Source: an uncultured Kiritimatiellota bacterium | Lineage (GTDB): Bacteria > Verrucomicrobiota > Kiritimatiellia > RFP12 > UBA1067 | NCBI GenBank assembly: GCA_934635045.1 | Contig: CAKTZA010000065.1 | Span: 1-22,228 of the forward strand | Direction of reading: 5' to 3' | Length of the DNA stretch: 22,228 nt | Shown: positions 8,170 to 16,004 of the stretch, piece after piece | How the letters are laid out: each line of letters starts with the position of its first letter | Position numbering within the stretch: the stretch's first letter is position 1 | Made by a program: the position numbers and the translations under genes | Notes under the pieces: generated by a model | Seen by the model: only the letters and a program-made list of their open reading frames with translations | Databases searched by the model: none | Told to the model about the DNA's origin: nothing

Positions 8170-11100
8170 TCAATCGCCCTCGCCGACCGCCTCCAGCCGG
8201 ACGCCCGTGAACCAGACGGTTCCCGTGGCGTTCCAGAGGCTCAGCGACAGGCGGCTCGGGACCTTCTCGCAGTTCGCGGCCGCCGTGAAGAAGAACTCCT
8301 GGTGAATCCAGTCCGTGCTGCCGGTCAGGCGCCGTTCGGGAAACCACGGATTCGTCCCCGCCCAGGCGCGGACGCCCACGCCGCCGGACGGCCCGTTCCC
8401 GACCACGTTCTCCAGCTTGACGAAGAGCGAAATGCGATACCGCTTCCCCGGCTTGAAGTGCGTCCCCTCCGGCGCGATCGACTGGCCGACCGTGACTTCC
8501 CTTGGCTCGCCGCGCACGGAGAGGCGCAAGGACGACGCCATTCCCGCCGGCGCCTCGCGCACGACAGCCATGTGCGGGACGCTGTCCGCCGAACCGATCC
8601 AGCCGCCTTTCCATTTCCCGTTCGCGTAGACGCCGAAATGCCGCCTCGAGGCCGTCGCGGGCTGCGGACAGTCGAACGAGCCGTTCAGCACGAGATTCGC
8701 GCCGTCGCCCTTTGCCGCGCGGCGCGCCAGCTCGCGGCTGACGGAAACGGAGTCCAGGTACGCCTCGGCGCGACGGACGAGCGGCGCGAGGAACTCCCGC
8801 TCATAGAGGTCGATGCGACGCGCCTCGACGGAACCGGACGGGACGGCCGCGCGCGCCTCGGCGAACAGGCACTTCCATCCGGCGAGGACGTCCGGCGAAT
8901 AGACGCGCGTGAAGAGCCCGTACGGGCTGGGCGGACGCCGTGTCGGTCCGAGGTCGGTCTCGACGAGGTCTTTCGTCACCTCGCCGACCCATTTGCGCTC
9001 CATCGCCTCGACGAAGCGCGCCATCGGCCCGGCCGCCGCGCCGAACATGAGGTCGAAATGCTCCCGGATGAGAGCCTCCGCGTCGACTCCCGTGTCCCAG
9101 CACAGCTTGCCGAAGACGTAATAGTCGAGATAGTGGTAGAACATCCGGTCGCCCTGCGTCTCCATGTACGCGCCGAACAGGTGGGGCGCGGCCGCCTTAA
9201 GGTAGCGCGCCCAGGCGCGCGGCGCGGGGTTCGGGACATCCGGGATCAGCGTCTCCATGTACTTGCCGGGGTACGTCCAGAGCCACACCTTGCGGCCCAG
9301 CTTCTCCCGCCAGGCGCGGATGCGGCCCATCTCGTCCGCCCACTGGACGGGATTGGCGGCGCACCACGGGCCGCCGACGGCCACCATCACGTCGACGTTC
9401 GTCGGGATGGAGATCGCCGGCACGCGCGCATACGGCGCATACGCCATCTGCGTCAGGCGAATCGGCAGCCTGTCGGCCAGCGCCTTCTCGGCGACCTCGA
9501 CCGTCCGCCCCCAGATGAGGTCTGTCGCGTACTGCCGCTCGGCGCGGTTGTAGGCCGACTGGCAATTCGGACAGTGGCACGGCTGGAAGCCGTCCTGCGG
9601 CATCAGGTCGACCCAGGGACGGCGGAACGCCGAGATCGACCACGCCTGGTTTGTCGCGGACCTTCCGGGCTCCGGCCCCATGCCGCGAACGTCCGGCGGC
9701 TCGCCGCGCGCGTAGGAGGCGACATCGCGGTAGATCTCGTCCCAGACGGGCGACGTGTGGCAGAGATGCCCCGGGAAAGGCTCATGCGCCCCCGTCCGGC
9801 GCGTGCCGTCGGCCTTGAGGGCGAAATACTCCGGATGCGTCTTGCCGAAGCGCGTGAGCAGGTTGAAGCCCTGCTCGCCGTGACAGCAGGGGACGAGGAA
9901 CGTCTGGAGCCTCTGGCGGTTGTAGTTGAGCTTGCGCGCCGGCAAGAGCTCGTCGGCGCGGTTCGCGCCCTCGTACCAGACGCCGTCGGTGAAGGCGCAG
10001 CAGTTGCGCTGGGAGAAGTCAGGCGCGACGACCTCGCATCCGTTGGGGACGACGACGGCCGACTTCCTCGGGACGATCGTCCCGAGCTCTCCGGGGAAGT
10101 ACATCCGGACGCCCGCGTGGCGGTCGAGGAAGCCGTAGACGCCGAAGAGCGTCGCGTGCTCGTGGTACTGCGCCCAGACGCCGGATACGGGCGACTCGAT
10201 CGCCTGGCGCGTGTCGGCCTTGGGGTCGTCGCGGCCGGCGACGTAGACGTGCCCGCCGTTCGCCAGGATGACGTAGGCGTCGCGCGGCAGCGACGCGACG
10301 TCGATGCCGGCGGCGCGGCTCCATTCGTTGTCGCCGAGGATGACGTGCCGGGCGCTCGCGCGCTCCTCCGTCACGACCGGCACGGCCCGTCCGAACGCCT
10401 TGGAGAGGAAGTCCCTGAGCTCTTCGGCCGCGAAGCGGACGGACGGTGCGGCGTCGGGGGCGATGAGGATCTCGGTCTCGCCCGGCCTGAGGGCCGTCAC
10501 ATCATCCGCGCAGGATTCGCGCAGCTTCTCGAAGTACCTCTCAAGGTCATCGGGATCGGTCGTCTCCTGCATCGCGAGGACACCGAACGCGCGCACCTCG
10601 CCGATCCAGCGCTCGACCGCCGCGCGCTTCGTGCCGTCGCGCATTGGCCAGTCGACCTTCCAGAGCTTCGCCAGGTCCTTGAGCGTCCTGAACTGCTGGA
10701 TGAACGCATGCTCGATCGACAGCCGTTCGCGCCGGACGCGCGCGGCGAAGCGCGGCCCGTCCCGCTCGGCGGCCGCGACCGCCTCGTTCATGATGCGCAG
10801 CGCCGTCAGGTGCCCGCGCGCCGTGAGCCATGCGCGGTAATGCTGCTGGAAGCAGTCGAGCGGCGGGTTCTTCGGGTCCGCCCCCTCGCGCTCCAGGAGA
10901 TCGAGGTAGGCCTCGACCTTCTCCGCCGCCGACGGCCCGTAGTAGCCGCGCACGAAGTCGGCGACGAGCCGCCTGTCGTCTGCGGCCGGATTCCAGGCCA
11001 GATGGCTCGCGAGGTACTGCTTGAGCGGCGCAAACGTGCCGGCCGCGCAGAGCGCGTCACCCTGCTCGAAGATGCCGACGGCGCCCGACGCGGCAAAGAG

Positions 11101-12339
11101 GCGGATGTTCGAGACGAGCGCGCGCAGGTTCGCGCGCGGCAGCATGTACTGGCGGAAGTCGGCGACGTAGTCCCAGACGTAGAGCTTCCCCCTGGCGATC
11201 TTCGACCAGTCCTCGAGGTCTTGCAGGAACGCGCGGTTCTGCCGGTAGGATTCGGGCGAGTCGGCGAGCGGGATGTTCATGCCGCACTCGATGTCGCAGA
11301 GCCGCACGACGACATTCTTCGCCGGACGCGTCCTCTTCGGCGCCTTGCGCGTGAACATGTAGGCGAACGTGTCGACCGTCACGTGCGGGAACTCCTTCGC
11401 GATCGCCTCCGCCACGCGGTTCACGAAACGGAGATACGCGCCGGACACGGCGCCCTCCTCCGCGTAGGCCCTCTTGCAGGCCGGGCATTCGCAAAAGCCC
11501 TCGTCGTCGTTCTGGCTGACCTGGATGAACGTCGTCTCCGGCTTTTCGCGCAGCAGCCTCAGCGTCTCCGCGATGTACGCGCGCGTCATCTCCTCGTTCG
11601 TGACGCAAAGCTGGCGCGGCACGCGCTTGCCCGCCTTCTCGGAATACGAGAACCAGTCGGGACGATCCCTGACGAGGCTCGCCGGAATCACCTCGAAGAA
11701 CGAGTGATAGGCCGAACGGCGCTTCTTGTAGAAGTAGAGCCGATGGGCGCCGCCCATCTCGGCCGTCGGCATCTCCTCCTTGAGCGGCGGGAAGATGTAG
11801 CGCGTGTAGGAGGCGAAGTTGCCCTTGCCGCGCACCTTGAACGTCGCGTCGAACGTCGACCGGAAAAAGGTCTCGCGGTACTTGAAGGGCGGATTGAAGC
11901 GGACGTCGGCGATCGGGAGGCGCACATCGTCCCAGTACGGGTAGTCCGCCTCCGTGTCCGTCCACCACCTCACGCCGAGGCAGTCCTCAAGGTACTGGTG
12001 CACGGCATAGACCGGGCCCCGGTCCGCATGGCCGTCCAGGACGAGCCGCCCGTCGTCCAGCGTCTTCATCAGGATCTCGTCGAGGTCATACGGCGTCTCG
12101 CCGCGCGCGTCACGCGCCGCCGCCGTCGCGCCGACGAGCACGGCCGCGTTCGTCGTCTCGTTCTCCGCGCACAGCCACCACGGACGCCCCGTGCAGCGTT
12201 CAAGCCCGTCCTTCAGCTCGCGCGCCGCGTAACGCTCGACGGGCGTCGGCGACAGCGGCAGCGCGATGGCGTCGGCAAGCCGGCACCAGCCCGTCAACGG
12301 CAGCGAAAACGCCAGGGCCCAAAGCATTGACTGTCTCAT
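8170..12339 (-). CDS. tandem DUF4838-DUF4838 secreted protein with CBM-like C-terminus
   Basis: A 1389-residue exported protein (hydrophobic start MLWALAFSLPLTGW). It contains two copies of the same architecture. Unit 1 (about 25-615) has an alpha-glucuronidase-like N-domain with YAVHQYLEDCLGVRWW, then the DUF4838 core with QNDDEGFCECPACKRAY near residue 276. Unit 2 (about 620-1200) repeats this with SVRFAAEELRDFL, TLFGVYGFLDRHAGVRMYF and QDGFQPCHCPNCQSAY near residue 920. The last 170 residues (NLVLNGSFDCPQP to TVWFTGVRLEAVG) look like a CBM4/9- or F5/8-type jelly-roll. DUF4838 proteins are common in glycan loci and are related to GH20/GH67-like folds; their chemistry is not firmly known to me. 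One copy per protein is the usual form, so the fusion is notable. ATG 12339 has AAAGGA upstream. The gene lies 28 nt after the oxidoreductase gene. Confidence 0.9.
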   Translation of the reverse strand: MRQSMLWALAFSLPLTGWCRLADAIALPLSPTPVERYAARELKDGLERCTGRPWWLCAENETTNAAVLVGATAAARDARGETPYDLDEILMKTLDDGRLVLDGHADRGPVYAVHQYLEDCLGVRWWTDTEADYPYWDDVRLPIADVRFNPPFKYRETFFRSTFDATFKVRGKGNFASYTRYIFPPLKEEMPTAEMGGAHRLYFYKKRRSAYHSFFEVIPASLVRDRPDWFSYSEKAGKRVPRQLCVTNEEMTRAYIAETLRLLREKPETTFIQVSQNDDEGFCECPACKRAYAEEGAVSGAYLRFVNRVAEAIAKEFPHVTVDTFAYMFTRKAPKRTRPAKNVVVRLCDIECGMNIPLADSPESYRQNRAFLQDLEDWSKIARGKLYVWDYVADFRQYMLPRANLRALVSNIRLFAASGAVGIFEQGDALCAAGTFAPLKQYLASHLAWNPAADDRRLVADFVRGYYGPSAAEKVEAYLDLLEREGADPKNPPLDCFQQHYRAWLTARGHLTALRIMNEAVAAAERDGPRFAARVRRERLSIEHAFIQQFRTLKDLAKLWKVDWPMRDGTKRAAVERWIGEVRAFGVLAMQETTDPDDLERYFEKLRESCADDVTALRPGETEILIAPDAAPSVRFAAEELRDFLSKAFGRAVPVVTEERASARHVILGDNEWSRAAGIDVASLPRDAYVILANGGHVYVAGRDDPKADTRQAIESPVSGVWAQYHEHATLFGVYGFLDRHAGVRMYFPGELGTIVPRKSAVVVPNGCEVVAPDFSQRNCCAFTDGVWYEGANRADELLPARKLNYNRQRLQTFLVPCCHGEQGFNLLTRFGKTHPEYFALKADGTRRTGAHEPFPGHLCHTSPVWDEIYRDVASYARGEPPDVRGMGPEPGRSATNQAWSISAFRRPWVDLMPQDGFQPCHCPNCQSAYNRAERQYATDLIWGRTVEVAEKALADRLPIRLTQMAYAPYARVPAISIPTNVDVMVAVGGPWCAANPVQWADEMGRIRAWREKLGRKVWLWTYPGKYMETLIPDVPNPAPRAWARYLKAAAPHLFGAYMETQGDRMFYHYLDYYVFGKLCWDTGVDAEALIREHFDLMFGAAAGPMARFVEAMERKWVGEVTKDLVETDLGPTRRPPSPYGLFTRVYSPDVLAGWKCLFAEARAAVPSGSVEARRIDLYEREFLAPLVRRAEAYLDSVSVSRELARRAAKGDGANLVLNGSFDCPQPATASRRHFGVYANGKWKGGWIGSADSVPHMAVVREAPAGMASSLRLSVRGEPREVTVGQSIAPEGTHFKPGKRYRISLFVKLENVVGNGPSGGVGVRAWAGTNPWFPERRLTGSTDWIHQEFFFTAAANCEKVPSRLSLSLWNATGTVWFTGVRLEAVGEGD

Positions 12340-12367
12340 TTCTCCGCATCCTTTCCGCTGTTCGCCG

Positions 12368-13324
12368 TCAGACCGTCAGCACGACCTTGCCGCGGTTCTC
12401 GCCGCGCGCCAGGATCGCGTGCGCCTCGGCGGCCTCCGCGATCGGCAGCACCTTGTGGATAAACGGCGCGAACTGCCGCGCCTCGAACGCCGGCCACACG
12501 TCGCGGACGAGCCCCGCGAGGATCTGCGCCTTCTCCTCCGGCGTGCGCGAACGCAGCGTCGAACCGATGACGCGCAGGTTCTTGCGCCAGAGGAGGTTCA
12601 CGTCGAGCGTCGTCTCCGGCCCGGCCATCGACGCGAGCGAGATCCAGCGCCCGCGATACGGCATCGTCGCGATGCACCTGCCCATGAGCGGCCCGCCCAC
12701 CGGGTCGATCGCGACGTCCGGCGGGTTCTCGGCAAGCGTCTTCACGAGGTCGCCCGTGAAGCGGTTCACCGTCACGTCCGCGCCGACCTCGCGGCAGAAC
12801 GCGCCGTTCGCGTCCGAGGCGACCTGCGCGACGACCTTCGCGCCGAAGACGTGCTTCGCGAGCTGGATCGCCGCGATGCCGAGCCCGCCCTCGCCGCCGT
12901 TGACGAAGAACGTCTCGCCCGCCTTGACCTCGCCGACGAGCTTCAGGTTGAGGTAGGCCGTCGCGTAGACCTCGGGGACGCCGGCGGCCTCGGCGAACGA
13001 GAAGCCCCTCGGCATCGGCATCACCATCCCCTCCGGCACGACGACCTCCTCGGCGTAGCCGCCGCCCCCGAGGAGTGCGCAGACGCTGTCGCCGACCTTG
13101 AAGCGCCCGTTTGCCGGGCACTCCAGGACCTCGCCCGCGCACTCGAGCCCCGGCCAGTCCGGCCAGCCCTCCGGCGGCGAATAGATGCCCTGGCGCTGCA
13201 TGAGGTCGGCGCGGTTGAGCGCGCACGCCCGGATGCGGATCCTCACGTCGAACCCGTCGTGGCACGCGGGGTCGGGCACGTCCTTCCAGACGAACGCCTT
13301 GTTTTCAAGACACATGGCTTTCAT
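12368..13324 (-). CDS. PIG3/TP53I3-type NAD(P)H quinone oxidoreductase (MDR superfamily)
   Basis: A 318-residue zinc-independent medium-chain reductase. The N-terminal signature ALNRADLMQRQGIYSPPEG is the PIG3 hallmark, followed by WPGLECAGEV and KVGDSVCALLGGGGYAEEVVV. The nucleotide-binding fold carries NGGEGGLGIAAIQLAK near residue 145, and GADVTVN follows. It probably reduces quinones or enone-type compounds with NADPH in the cytoplasm. ATG 13324 (MKAMCLENKAF) is favoured because AAAGGAT lies about 10 nt upstream and family members start at this point. It is the first gene of the cluster that continues into the DUF4838 gene. A weak promoter (TTGCGA, 17 nt, TGTACT) lies within the 60 nt upstream. 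Why a quinone reductase heads a glycan-type operon is unclear. Confidence 0.88.
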   Translation of the reverse strand: MKAMCLENKAFVWKDVPDPACHDGFDVRIRIRACALNRADLMQRQGIYSPPEGWPDWPGLECAGEVLECPANGRFKVGDSVCALLGGGGYAEEVVVPEGMVMPMPRGFSFAEAAGVPEVYATAYLNLKLVGEVKAGETFFVNGGEGGLGIAAIQLAKHVFGAKVVAQVASDANGAFCREVGADVTVNRFTGDLVKTLAENPPDVAIDPVGGPLMGRCIATMPYRGRWISLASMAGPETTLDVNLLWRKNLRVIGSTLRSRTPEEKAQILAGLVRDVWPAFEARQFAPFIHKVLPIAEAAEAHAILARGENRGKVVLTV

Positions 13325-13430
13325 GTTGACGACGATCCTTTCTTCCTGTTTTTCAGGCACTTAAACAAGTACATCCCTTCAACGAAAAGTTCGCAAAGGC
13401 TGGCGGCGAAGCCGCTGAACCGGTAAGCCT

Positions 13431-13453
13431 CGGCGCTTCGCGCAACCACGAAA
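13431..13453. repeat. dispersed 23-nt repeat, copy A
   Basis: The 23 bases beginning CGGCGCTTCGCGCAACC match 17265-17287 at 22 positions, in the same orientation. Both copies sit in non-coding, decayed sequence. Confidence 0.7.
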
Positions 13454-13708
13454 AGGCTTACGCCCCCATCTCGAGACTTCGCTGACATGTGTGCCATGCC
13501 TGAAACAAGAGACACCTCACGCGCAGTGTCCGCAGAGTCGCACGTCGAACCTCTGCGGCTCTGCGTGAGCCCTTGAGACATCACCGAACCAGGGATTCGA
13601 GTGGAATCGCGAAGCCTTTTCGTGCAATCGACGCAAGGCTCACCGCGCTTTCGTGTCCGCGCCACGCGCGGCGTTCGTGCCGGCGCGGACGCGCCCCGAC
13701 CCGAAGGG

Positions 13709-13778
13709 TTGGCCGTGGCGGGACGGAGACGCGACAAGCCGTCAGGCTTGAGACGCGGCGACGGCTCGCCACGGCCAA
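13709..13778. repeat. long inverted repeat with nested hairpin (cruciform)
   Basis: Perfect 12-nt arms TTGGCCGTGGCG (13709-13720) and CGCCACGGCCAA (13767-13778) enclose 46 nt. The interior contains a second perfect hairpin, CAAGCC-GTCA-GGCTTG (13735-13750). The nested shape would suit a REP/MITE-like element, a strong terminator or a structured RNA. It lies about 75 nt downstream of the Gfo/Idh stop. Confidence 0.75.
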
Positions 13779-13853
13779 TCGCCGTCAGGCGGGGGCGCGG
13801 CTCGCGTCGTTTCGTGTTCCGCGACGCAGTCGCCCAACCCGAAATGCGGAGAG

Positions 13854-14888
13854 TCATTTCACCTGCCCTTTCTCTGAAGCTCCAAGGCCGCAGGCCTGCA
13901 GCGTCAGCTCGTGCACACGCAGGTCGCGGTCGTAGTCCTGGTCGTTCGGCTTCTCGCCGCGCACGATCGCGGCCAAGTCGAGGAGCTGCGCGGCATAGCG
14001 GTCCGTCTGCACGCCGAAGCCGACTTCGTGGCGTCCCGCCGGCTGCCCGCCCGCCGCGTTCTTCAGCGACAGCGCGAGCGTCAGCTCCTCGCCGTCAAAC
14101 CGCTCGATCGGGCAGAGGTCGAGCGTCCCGTTCGTGCCGTCCACGCGCAGGCGGCGGCAGAGGATGCCGCCCGGCATCTCGCAGGCCGCGCGAATGAGGA
14201 CGTTCGTCTCGGGAAACTCCAGCAGCGCCAGCCCGTCGGTCTTCCCGCCTGGCGCCTGGCCGAAGGCGCTCTTGAGCACGCGCGTCACCCTTGTCGGCGC
14301 GCCCGTCACCAGAGGCTCGACCATGTCGACGAGATGGCAGCCGAGCGAATAGAGGATGCCGCCCGCGAACGTCTGCATGTACGCGGCGTAGTTGTCGTGA
14401 TTGTAGGCGTGGTTCATGTCCGCCTCGACGAAGCCAACCTTGCCGAGATGGCCGGCTCGCACGAAGTCCCGGACGAACGTGAGCGCCGGGTTCGTGCGGT
14501 ACATGTAGCCGATCTGGAACGGGATGCCCTTCGCGCGGCACGTCTCGACGACGCGCCGATAGGCCTCGAAGTCCTCCCCGCACGGCTTGTCGCAGTGCAT
14601 CGGGATGCCGCGTTCCGCGAATTTCGCGGCAATCTCCATGAGGTCGCGGTTCGTCACCTCGACGAAGCCGACGTCGATGTCCGGGATGCGCCAGGCCTCC
14701 TCCTCGCTCACGACCGGATAGCCCGCCGTGTCCCAGGCCTGGTCGCGGTACATCGGCGACCGGCGCGGGAAGTCGTCGACGATGGCGACGATCTCGTACT
14801 CGTCGCGCATCTTCTTGAGCGTCTCGAGCTTGCCGGGCGCATGTTCGTGCGTCTGGCCGTAGAACAGCGCGCGCAACGGGCGTTTCAT
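13854..14888 (-). CDS. Gfo/Idh/MocA-family NAD(P)-dependent oxidoreductase
   Basis: A 344-residue cytoplasmic dehydrogenase. The N-terminal Rossmann half is seen around YEIVAIVDDFPRR and PDIDVGFVEVTNRD. It is followed by GIPMHCDKPCGEDFEAYRRV, the family's EKP-type motif in DKP form, and GYMYRTNPALTFVRDFV. The substrate half has GGILYSLGCHLVDMVEPL, the conserved GGxLxxxGxHxxD active-site pattern. The usual N-terminal GxGxxG is not visible (FYGQTHEHA instead), which is unusual. Such enzymes oxidise or reduce sugars and inositols. ATG 14888 overlaps the TGA of the upstream epimerase gene by 4 nt (ATGA), so the two are translationally coupled. They form a two-gene unit controlled by the promoter at 15.93 kb. 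Confidence 0.9.
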   Translation of the reverse strand: MKRPLRALFYGQTHEHAPGKLETLKKMRDEYEIVAIVDDFPRRSPMYRDQAWDTAGYPVVSEEEAWRIPDIDVGFVEVTNRDLMEIAAKFAERGIPMHCDKPCGEDFEAYRRVVETCRAKGIPFQIGYMYRTNPALTFVRDFVRAGHLGKVGFVEADMNHAYNHDNYAAYMQTFAGGILYSLGCHLVDMVEPLVTGAPTRVTRVLKSAFGQAPGGKTDGLALLEFPETNVLIRAACEMPGGILCRRLRVDGTNGTLDLCPIERFDGEELTLALSLKNAAGGQPAGRHEVGFGVQTDRYAAQLLDLAAIVRGEKPNDQDYDRDLRVHELTLQACGLGASEKGQVK

Positions 14889-15919
14889 GCCAGCCCCCTT
14901 TCCGCCAGGTAGGCGTCCGTCCGTGCCGCGATCTCCGCGCCGAGCGGCGTGTCGAAGCGGCGGACGAGGTCGGGACGGTCCCGAAGGAAATCGAGCTCCT
15001 GCACGATTCCCGCGCGGATCGGCAGGAAATCCGCATCCGTCAGTCCGCAGGCGGCGCGAACCTTCGTGCAGTCCGCGAGACGCGAGAGCGCCCGGTCATA
15101 CGTCCAGGCCTGCCGGAAGACGAAGTCGTCGGGCGTCGCGCACGCCACGTAATCTGCCGCCGGCACCCACACGAACTTCGCGCCAAGCAAGTCCTCGTAG
15201 TAGCCCGCGACCTCCGACCAGGTCCGGCGCTCGCCCGTGCCGAACGTGAACGCCTCGCCGAGGGCGCGCTCGTTCCCGGCGATGCCGGCGAACATCTTGC
15301 CGACGTTGCCCGCCCAGCCCACGCCGGCCGTCAGGTCCCGCGCCTCTTCCGGGAGCAGCATCGGCTTCCCGGCCCGGCTGCGAGGCAGCAGCTGGTCGCC
15401 GCCCGTCAGCAGGAGGTCGAGGCGGAAGTGCGAGAACGAGATCAGCGGACGCACGATGGTCCAGTTCTTCCGTCCGCACGACCGCAGGTAGCGCTCTTCG
15501 CGCGTCTTGGGCGCGGCGTAGAGGTCCTGCACGGCAAACTCCGCCGGTGCCACGTCGAGAAGGAGCGGCGACGTTTCCGTGATCGGCTCGGAATCGCGCG
15601 CGCCGGCATAGACCCGATAGGACGAGAGGAAGACGAGCTGGTCCGTGTTGTCCAGCAGGAAGTCTGCCCGCGCCCGATAGGCGTCCGAATCGCGATAGTG
15701 CAGGAAGTCGACCACGACGTCATAGCGGTTTCGCGCGAAAACCTCCCGAAGCGTCGCGTCGTCCGCCGTGCCGCGAAAATGCCGCAGGCGCCGCGTCAGG
15801 CTCGGCAGCGGCTCTGGAGCCAAGACGTCCACGGACCATCCGGCTTTCAGCAGTTCGACGGACGCATAGCCGCCCAGCGTTCCGCCCCCTCCGATCAGAA
15901 ATGCCCTTTTCTCTTTCAT
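14885..15919 (-). CDS. NAD-dependent epimerase/dehydratase-like (extended SDR) protein
   Basis: A 344-residue protein. LIGGGGTLGGYASVELLKAG at the N-terminus is the nucleotide-binding glycine motif. YDVVVDFLHYRDSDAY and QLVFLSSYRVYAG follow the SDR pattern, and YAAPK supplies a YxxxK catalytic pair. A later segment, GWAGNVGKMFAGIAGNERALGEAFTFG, is typical of atypical SDRs acting on sugars or sugar nucleotides. ATG 15919 is chosen over ATG 15928 because the -10 hexamer ends at 15929 and transcription would begin near 15919-15922. The mRNA is therefore probably leaderless, and no Shine-Dalgarno is present. Its end overlaps the Gfo/Idh start. Substrate unknown; with its neighbour and regulator it probably serves sugar metabolism. 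Confidence 0.85.
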   Translation of the reverse strand: MKEKRAFLIGGGGTLGGYASVELLKAGWSVDVLAPEPLPSLTRRLRHFRGTADDATLREVFARNRYDVVVDFLHYRDSDAYRARADFLLDNTDQLVFLSSYRVYAGARDSEPITETSPLLLDVAPAEFAVQDLYAAPKTREERYLRSCGRKNWTIVRPLISFSHFRLDLLLTGGDQLLPRSRAGKPMLLPEEARDLTAGVGWAGNVGKMFAGIAGNERALGEAFTFGTGERRTWSEVAGYYEDLLGAKFVWVPAADYVACATPDDFVFRQAWTYDRALSRLADCTKVRAACGLTDADFLPIRAGIVQELDFLRDRPDLVRRFDTPLGAEIAARTDAYLAERGLA

Positions 15920-15928
15920 GATGCGCAT

Positions 15929-15937
15929 ATTATAGCA
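15929..15937 (-). promoter_or_regulatory. extended -10 for a leaderless epimerase transcript
   Basis: The minus strand reads TGCTATAAT, a perfect TATAAT with TGn, ending 9 nt before ATG 15919. The expected start point falls at or within 3 nt of the start codon. The downstream direct repeat (15946-15963) covers the region where a -35 would lie. Confidence 0.75.
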
Positions 15938-15945
15938 AAAATCAG

Positions 15946-15985
15946 CGCATCATCCGTCCAAAACTATCGCACCATTCGTCCAAAA
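15946..15985. promoter_or_regulatory. two direct-repeat operator half-sites in the divergent promoter
   Basis: CGCATCATCCGTCCAAAA at 15946-15963 and CGCACCATTCGTCCAAAA at 15968-15985 match at 16 of 18 positions, offset by 22 bp (about two helical turns) on the same face. Direct repeats near this spacing are how AraC/XylR-type regulators bind DNA. The regulator gene is immediately adjacent and both promoters overlap the sites, so it is probably the regulator's own site. Confidence 0.75.
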
Positions 15986-15988
15986 ATT

Positions 15989-15997
15989 TGATATACT
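15989..15997 (+). promoter_or_regulatory. extended -10 for a leaderless regulator transcript
   Basis: TGATATACT has a TGn extension and a 5-of-6 TATAAT match. It ends 7 nt before ATG 16005, so the start point should coincide with the A of the start codon. The sequence before the ATG has no Shine-Dalgarno. Confidence 0.7.
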
Positions 15998-16004
15998 TCC
16001 AGCC

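Larger units (their letters stand above)
13325..13853. other. 530-bp non-coding gap with structured repeats
   Basis: I see no convincing gene. The DNA carries the cruciform at 13709-13778, a small GCGAC-GCA-GTCGC hairpin at 13821-13833 just beyond the Gfo/Idh stop, a 23-nt word at 13431-13453 shared with 17265-17287, and phrases such as CTCTGCGGCTCTGCGTGAG that recur between genes in other environmental genomes. A 178-codon frame spans the gap on the minus strand but its composition is not protein-like. Confidence 0.6.

Noticed and set aside
8107..12330. A 1407-codon plus-strand frame covering the DUF4838 gene.
   Set aside because: It is an antisense mirror with Arg-rich composition and no domains; the minus strand carries clear DUF4838 motifs.
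13709..13778. The nested hairpins as a tRNA.
   Set aside because: The arms do not form a cloverleaf with an anticodon loop, T-loop or CCA-type end; only two stems are present.
13321..13857. A 178-codon minus-strand frame that exactly fills the gap, overlapping the neighbours by ATGA at both ends.
   Set aside because: The overlaps arise automatically because the upstream gene ends in AAA-TGA and the downstream gene starts ATG-A. The protein is Arg/Ser-rich and disordered with no recognisable family, and the DNA is full of hairpins and repeated non-coding phrases.
15919..15928. ATG 15928 as the epimerase start.
   Set aside because: It directly abuts the -10 hexamer and would lie upstream of the predicted transcription start; ATG 15919 is at the start point.
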